Shown here: positions 58,181-64,000 of the stretch, piece after piece
How the letters are laid out: the number at the start of each line of letters is the position of its first letter
How positions within the stretch are numbered: position 1 is the first letter of the stretch
Assembly: GCA_025024175.1 (NCBI GenBank)
Contig: QCXZ01000137.1
Location: 65,715,454 to 65,779,453 of the forward strand
DNA: 64,000 nt
Direction: 5' to 3'
DNA from: Rhyzopertha dominica
Lineage: Eukaryota; Arthropoda; Insecta; Coleoptera; Bostrichidae
Program-made: the position numbers and the translations under genes
Notes under the pieces: generated by a model
Seen by the model: only the letters and a program-made list of their open reading frames with translations
Databases searched by the model: none
Told to the model about the DNA's origin: nothing

Positions 58181-59047
58181 AAATATTTTTCTTAAATTTG
58201 GAGGGATACCTAATGAACCTTGTTGTTATGTATAATAGAGTGAACTCTTTTATTATTGCCAAGCCTTTGACCTTATTAAAGTCTTCGTCAGGACTTCTGT
58301 AAAAGCAGCACTTATAAATTACAGAATATTTAACACATTTAACTTACAAATTCTGAGATTGCTAAAAGTCAGCATTTTACAAACACATGCCATGTTCTCC
58401 AACATACACCTATATACCTATATATATTAATAAGCCTTTGGTAAATTTTCTCCTTGTAATTTATATTAAATGACACGTTTCAAAAATAAAACAATACCAA
58501 CAGAGAATATCAGATTTTTTGTCAAAATTATGTCAAGCGACAGCGCCAACGATGAAAAACTTTTTTTCATATAACATCCTAAAACTGTTATCTGTTTAAA
58601 TTTAAAGGTCAGGAGACAGTAAATATGTGTAAATGTTACTTAATTGTGTCTAATTTTTTGTTGATAGTGTTTTCTGTACTATTGATATGGTACATTTCAA
58701 GGATTATTCTTTTATTGGTCTCCCGACTTTCTTCATTAAAATTCTATGTTTGAACAGAAAACAGTTTTAGGATGTTATACGAAAACAGTTTTTTCATCAT
58801 TTGCGCTGTGACTTGACATTATAATGTATGTTAAAGAACGTGGCATGTGTTTCTAAAAGGCTGATTTTTAGCAATCTAAGAATTTGTAAGTTAAATGTGT
58901 TAAATATTCTGTAATTTATATGTGCTGTTTTTGCACAAGCCCTGACGAAAACTTTAATAAAGTCGAAAGCTCTGCAATAGTTAGAGTTCACTCTATTATG
59001 AATAACAAAAAGGAAGGTTACCCCCCAAATTTAAGAAAAATATTTTA
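58181..59047. repeat. Large imperfect palindrome (about 870 bp)
   Basis: Left arm 58181-58620 and right arm 58716-59047 are inverted copies. Outer blocks are AATATTTTTCTTAAATTTGG, then AATAGAGTGAACTC; the long inner block holds ACAGAATATTTAACACATTT. The innermost shared block is ACATCCTAAAACTGTT. The left arm has about 100 bp (58390-58520) missing from the right. Both arms carry CTGACGA with a downstream stem (58942-58948 on plus, 58291-58285 on minus), resembling the hammerhead core. It may be two Penelope-like ends head to head or a foldback element. Confidence 0.7.
58942..58968 (+). ncRNA. Hammerhead-core-like motif (tentative)
   Basis: CTGACGA, a short hairpin ACTTTAATAAAGT and GAAA, followed by CTCT/AGAG pairing and UUC. 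Stem I pairing could not be drawn, so a working ribozyme is not supported. The inverted copy in the left arm has lost the G of GAAA. Confidence 0.2.
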
Positions 59048-59049
59048 TC

Positions 59050-62000
59050 AGAGATTTCATACTTAAATGATGTATGTAGACGTGTTAGACAATAAAAAAG
59101 GCAAGACGTAAAGTTTGTTTCAGAACGCCGAATAGTCAATACTAATGGAATAGGAAAGTGTTCAGTAGGCGTACGTTGCTAAAGCTTTACAGCCGGTAGC
59201 TTTACCATACACTGAGAAAACTGCAGCTATTAAATAAAAACAGCAACACACATAATTTCAAAAGAAACACGTACGGCTGGAATTAAACAGAGGCATACTA
59301 TAAATAAACAAACTTGATTGATTGATACTGTGGAGCAGAGATGTCATATTTAAATTTAAAAAATGGCTATAGACGCCTCTTTATTACATGTTTGAAAAAA
59401 GAACAGAGAAATCTCTAGTGTGTCCCAATTCGTTGATTTTTTACAGTTACGAGATCAACAGATTTAAACAAACGATTGTTTTGAGTATTCATTTTTCTTT
59501 TTCTTAACTGTTGAATACTACAGAGTTGATTTTCACTAATTTCAACCTGACCTGATAAAAGTTTAGAGACCTTAGCAAAGGTATTAGAAGCGAAAGAAAA
59601 CAAAATATCGCGTAATTCGTAGATTTCTATAAATAAATAGTTAATATTGTCATTGAAATTCAAATCTGTTGATTAACGACATTTTAAAGCAGAATGGGTA
59701 GACGTTAAATGCACTTCGTACCCATATATAGAAGTATACTAACGTACCGCTTCCTGCAACTATGTAAATGAAAATGTATTTTTGTATTTAACAAAATACG
59801 AGGCCTGCATTGGAAAAAGCAGTTTAACTTTCGTAATACCGTTTTCAGCATGCGCCATATTCGTATTCTACCACATCTATAATTTTTGGACAGCTTTAAA
59901 TTCTTTAAGTAAATTATTTAATTTAACGAATGGAGAAAAAACCGCGGTACGTTTTTATTTTTAATTAGTAGTCGTCTATATACGATACATGCAGTTGATC
60001 GCCGGTTTAAGCGGCCGCACTAAAAGAGCTTCGAGATTCGGATTCTTTACAGAATTGTTCTATAAGTATAACATAAATATATCTATAAGTACCTTGGAGA
60101 TTAAAATCACGGGCATAATTTTGCGCCACCACTTAATTAAACTCAAAACCGACATTTTACAGAGTATATGAGTAGTAACTGCTCACGAAACCTTTATTTA
60201 ATGTTTTTTTTTTTGTATAACCGACAAATGGCTATGCAGAACTGTTTGCATTGTTGAAAAAGAAGATAATTACATAATAATTACATTAGCCTTATTAGAT
60301 TAATGCGCAGTTACTGCAGTACTGCATACCGCAGTCTGCTTGCCCGAAGATTTTGCAAAACGTTGTGTTGATTTATGACAATGTTTACTTCGCATCGAAC
60401 GGTATATTGGAACAATTAATAGAGCACAAACTATAACCCAAAATGCGTGGTCGGCGCTATCCGAATGCAAAAGCTGATACCTAATAATGCTGCGTTCAAA
60501 ATATTGGTTTTGGAAGTAATTGGTGTAGAAGATTTTTTATCGAAGAACTGGTTTGTTTGTCTACTAAAACAAGACAACCAACATTTTTATCTCACTCTCT
60601 TTTTATTTTTAAATTCATCATACTCTTCTGTCCATTCTATCCTCATATAGGAACGCATAATTGCTCGAGGCTCATTTAAATTGACACATTGACTGTATTT
60701 AAATCTAGACATAATCCCACACAATTACGTTCAATAAACTTCACAAAAGACTTCAAAACCATAATGGCTTATGTCTATTTTGGTTCCCGACCATTGTAAC
60801 GGCACTATCGCTGCATTACCGGCAAGTACTATGTCTGAATATTAAGAATCAATTTGTCTTGCATACTTAGAGCATCAACATTATAACCATGCATAACATT
60901 ATCATACCAGTCGTTCAACGCGAACAGTACGTATAAATTCTATGGAGTTGTGGAATTCTTCTCATAAACTCCAGTCATGCGTCTGCTAATTGTTCGGTAA
61001 TGTAAGAGAATGAAAGCACTTCGTGTGGATGTAGATAAAGGTGTTGACGCACGCAATGTAATAAGGGTCCTATATAATATATCGTATTGGTAGCTACTTA
61101 CCAGAAACGAGAGGGAAATAAAGAAGACTCACCTGAAACAAAAATGCATTGTTTAGAATACGGATGTGCAATTAATTTGGAATAAGCATTTGCATTTAGA
61201 AAGTATCAAGGTTATTTTAAGAAAACTATGAATACTAACATTGGAAATTTTAATAATAAAATTACATCTATGCCATGTTTCCCACGTCGAAACAATCTGT
61301 GGACAGCTGTTTCGGCTTATAAAACCTCTTCAGCACAGCTATAGTCCCAAAGAATGACAACACGGCACAAATGTGGGGTTTGAAGTAACTAAGCACATTA
61401 AGGTGCCTTACAAATTGGCTGAACAGTAATGTTAGCGTTATAGCAAAGAATTATTTTTATTCAGTGTTACGGCAGGTGAAGATAGTTAGGGGGTAGTAAG
61501 CTAAAGATTTCGACAGCGGTTCCTGGCATCAACATTTCTCATGTTGGTGCATGGAAACTAGTACAAAGGTTCCTAACTACAGATTTAGTTAATACTGTAA
61601 AAAAAAGGAAAACAGTGTACAAAAGGAAGACGCTGCTTAGCCTTTAGCGTTGGAACCTGTAAAAGCAAATATAAAATTATCTTTTAAAGGAGGGCATAGC
61701 AGACTATAATAAGTAAATTCCATATTTAGTCTATTTGTAAATCTAACAACATTATTCCGTCCAAACCACAGTTTATACAGATTCTAGAAGCATGGGTAAG
61801 ACAAGCATTTGGATTTGAGGGTGAAGATTCTGTGAACACAGAATTTTGTAAGTTAATAGTATTTTCATCCTAGCTTCACAACCCTACATTTACTGAAGTC
61901 ACAAAAATCTACACTACTTCACTTTTCAGGTTAGAAGTCAACACTTTAAGAAAGGTAATGAGTGGTATTACTGTTATGGGACAATCGGAATGTGTGTTTT

Positions 62001-64000
62001 TTTTATCGGAGTAAAATTGATACGGGCGGAAGGCTTTAATCTGTGGCTATATACCACGGAGCTCAGACCTGACCAGCTTAGATTTCTCCTTATGTGGAAG
62101 ACTCAAACATCAGCTTTGACAACTATTTGTGTAATTTTGTATTACTTTTTTATTGATTTTCTTTATTATTTGAATCTCAAGCACTATCACACATGTGATA
62201 TCCACTTAGATGTTAATGCCAAATTCAACACTTAACATTCTTACTAATGTTCATAAACATGCACTGGCTACATATAATGTAATACTAGATTTAGGGTTTG
62301 AAAATAAGCAAAACTTTGATGAATAGTGAATGTTTCTTAGAAATCAAATTTTTTTCTCCATAATTCAATCGGAGGATTTGCTGTATACAGCATGTAATAA
62401 CAAAACAAAGAACACAAAAATTTAAAATAGAGCACCTCGACATGATGAAGTGTCCACGTAAGTAAGCAAATATGGTTTATCTGAGAAAAAAAAGAGCTTT
62501 GAGATTCCCAATAAGAATAGAAGGGAAAACAAAAATGAACAGAGGTGTCCGTGTTAAAGCATCTATAAGAAAAGAAAAACGAATAATATTAGAGGGCATA
62601 GAAGTGCTGACAAGAGTCAGGAAGAAGTGGACGGATATACTGGATAAATAAATATAGTTTAACTTCAATATAAGTTGGTACCGAAAGATGCAATGATAAA
62701 AGGTGTAGTATTATGACTGTTTCGAGAGCACAACTAAATAAAATTTTTATATTACTTCGAAAAAAAGGGTATTCGGGTTAAATTTTGGCAGGCAGTTGGC
62801 CATAGGTCAATGGTTACAAGCTCAAAACACGAGAAAATAAGACTCTTCCAATTATGTCGTTTCTAGGAAGGCTACGGGCGTTATGGTTCATGACTTTAGA
62901 AAGTATTTTGGTTTGTCGCGTAAATCCCTTAGCTTTATATCAAATTCCTCAATAGTTTATCAGTTAGACATTTTTTGACCAATTAATGAGCATTTAATAG
63001 GAGAACAATGAAAAAAAAGATAAGCTATTCTGTGATTATCTTTGGTTAGCTTTGAGTTAGATTTTGGATAATCTGGCTTTAGCTAATACATTGTAAAAGC
63101 GGGAACANGACCATGGGAAGGTTCGTACAAGTTGAAAGTTCATGCTGTTTTGGTTAGCTCTTGATATAAAGCAAGTACTGGGCAAAGGTCGTCAACGTAA
63201 AAAGGTTGGAAGTTGAGTTGAGATGCAGATTAGTGAATTCATGTTGTAATATCTACACATAAATTCAGGGTCACTCACGCTTCGCTGTATTTTTTTTTAG
63301 ATATTCCAGTTTATAAAGAATATTTGGCATCGTGTTTTTGTTTGGTACTGTTTTACTTTTGATCACTATTTGATTCATTCATTTTCAAATATATATTTCC
63401 GATTTACAATTTCGTCTTTTACCTTTATCTTGCGCAAAATAAAGTCTCATTGAGAACGATATATTAAAGGTAGGTCAGACGGGAGTTGCTAGACTATAAC
63501 TATAATGATAGGAAAATGGGATCTTGTAGGAAGTGGCAATTAGGACACATCGAAGTTGATCGGTTAAGAATGATAAAAGTGCCACAGAGGACACACTGTT
63601 ATTAGTTTCACTTTATTATCCGGATGTAAGTCGATTAGAATTTGTGTGTTAACTATTAAAACCATAACTGGCAACAAAAATAAAGACTTGCAGAATTTGT
63701 CATGTTTGCAGTATTTCTGCAGTTTTTTTTTCCTCCGACAGGCGTACTCCATACAAAATAGATTACTGGGTCTGACCCTTAAACCAGCAACTAGTTGCAC
63801 ACCACCTCAGTAGTTATACCACTAGGGTATGATGACAATCCAACAACCTGATGGACCGCGCCATCCGGTTCTTACCACACAGTAGGGGGGTAGGCTGAAG
63901 GTCACAAAGAACCCGCCTAAGAAGTGCTGAAGAAGTGTTAACAATGACGTCATCCTACCAGAAGGCAGTCTAAGAACAGACAACAAACACACACTAATGA
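59050..64000. other. AT-rich stretch without recognisable genes
   Basis: Short frames only, including 59415-59663 and 63564-63800 (minus) and 61990-62235 (plus), none recognised. One N near 63107. The last 180 bp are GC-richer and may begin another element beyond the edge. Confidence 0.35.

Noticed and set aside
58942..59000. Functional hammerhead ribozyme in the right arm of the palindrome
   Set aside because: Core and stems II/III can be drawn, but stem I does not pair. Kept only as a tentative motif.
1..64000. A bacterial or phage-type multi-gene system
   Set aside because: No operon-like gene packing, ribosome binding sites or prokaryotic protein families. The coding remnants are all eukaryotic TE types.

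Overview
The window looks like a piece of an arthropod, most likely insect, nuclear chromosome. It is AT-rich and almost free of recognisable host genes. Its recognisable content is transposable elements (TEs) of classes common in insects. No operons, rRNA, tRNA or CRISPR are visible. Scattered single Ns suggest a draft assembly. The species cannot be named from the sequence. All family calls rest on motifs read by eye, without database searches.

Two elements look intact and young. (1) A Ty3/Gypsy LTR retrotransposon at 39870-44427 has two identical 188-bp LTRs, a 5-bp target duplication GTAAT and one 1364-codon gag-pol ORF with no env. (2) A Tc1/mariner-superfamily DNA transposon at 19361-21648 has TA flanks, terminal inverted repeats of about 269 bp and an uninterrupted 367-aa transposase. 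By my count its catalytic triad is D160, D261, D303, that is DD41D.

The rest of the TE content is decayed. From left to right it comprises: a broken DD41D-like transposase at the left edge (70-993); a THAP-domain relic between inverted repeats (12.2-13.2 kb); two Penelope-like relics (18.6-19.0 and 24.3-24.8 kb), the second with a hammerhead-ribozyme-like fold; a Tc1-like relic (22.5-23.1 kb); mariner relics (26.2-26.7 and 33.8-34.2 kb); LINE reverse-transcriptase relics (26.9-27.5 and 36.7-37.4 kb); a weak DD41D-like relic (36.0-36.2 kb); a tandem duplication with a 286-bp hAT-type element inserted in one copy (45.6-46.7 kb); a 5' LTR plus gag fragment (48.8-49.6 kb); a Gypsy integrase relic (55.9-56.3 kb); and a large imperfect palindrome (58.2-59.05 kb).

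Between the TEs are several GC-richer, TE-free islands of about 300-750 bp (near 1.5-2.1, 10.1-10.9, 17.8-18.2, 23.3-23.85, 27.8-28.4, 31.4-31.8, 35.0-35.7, 38.7-39.1, 47.2-47.8 and 51.0-51.5 kb). They stand out from AT-rich, unstructured surroundings. They could be conserved regulatory elements or undetected exons of a host gene, which would fit a gene desert or a long intron. That is inference from composition only.

The two intact elements probably act independently. Each encodes its own mobilisation enzyme and carries its own terminal signals. I found no multi-gene system that looks like a new biological pathway.
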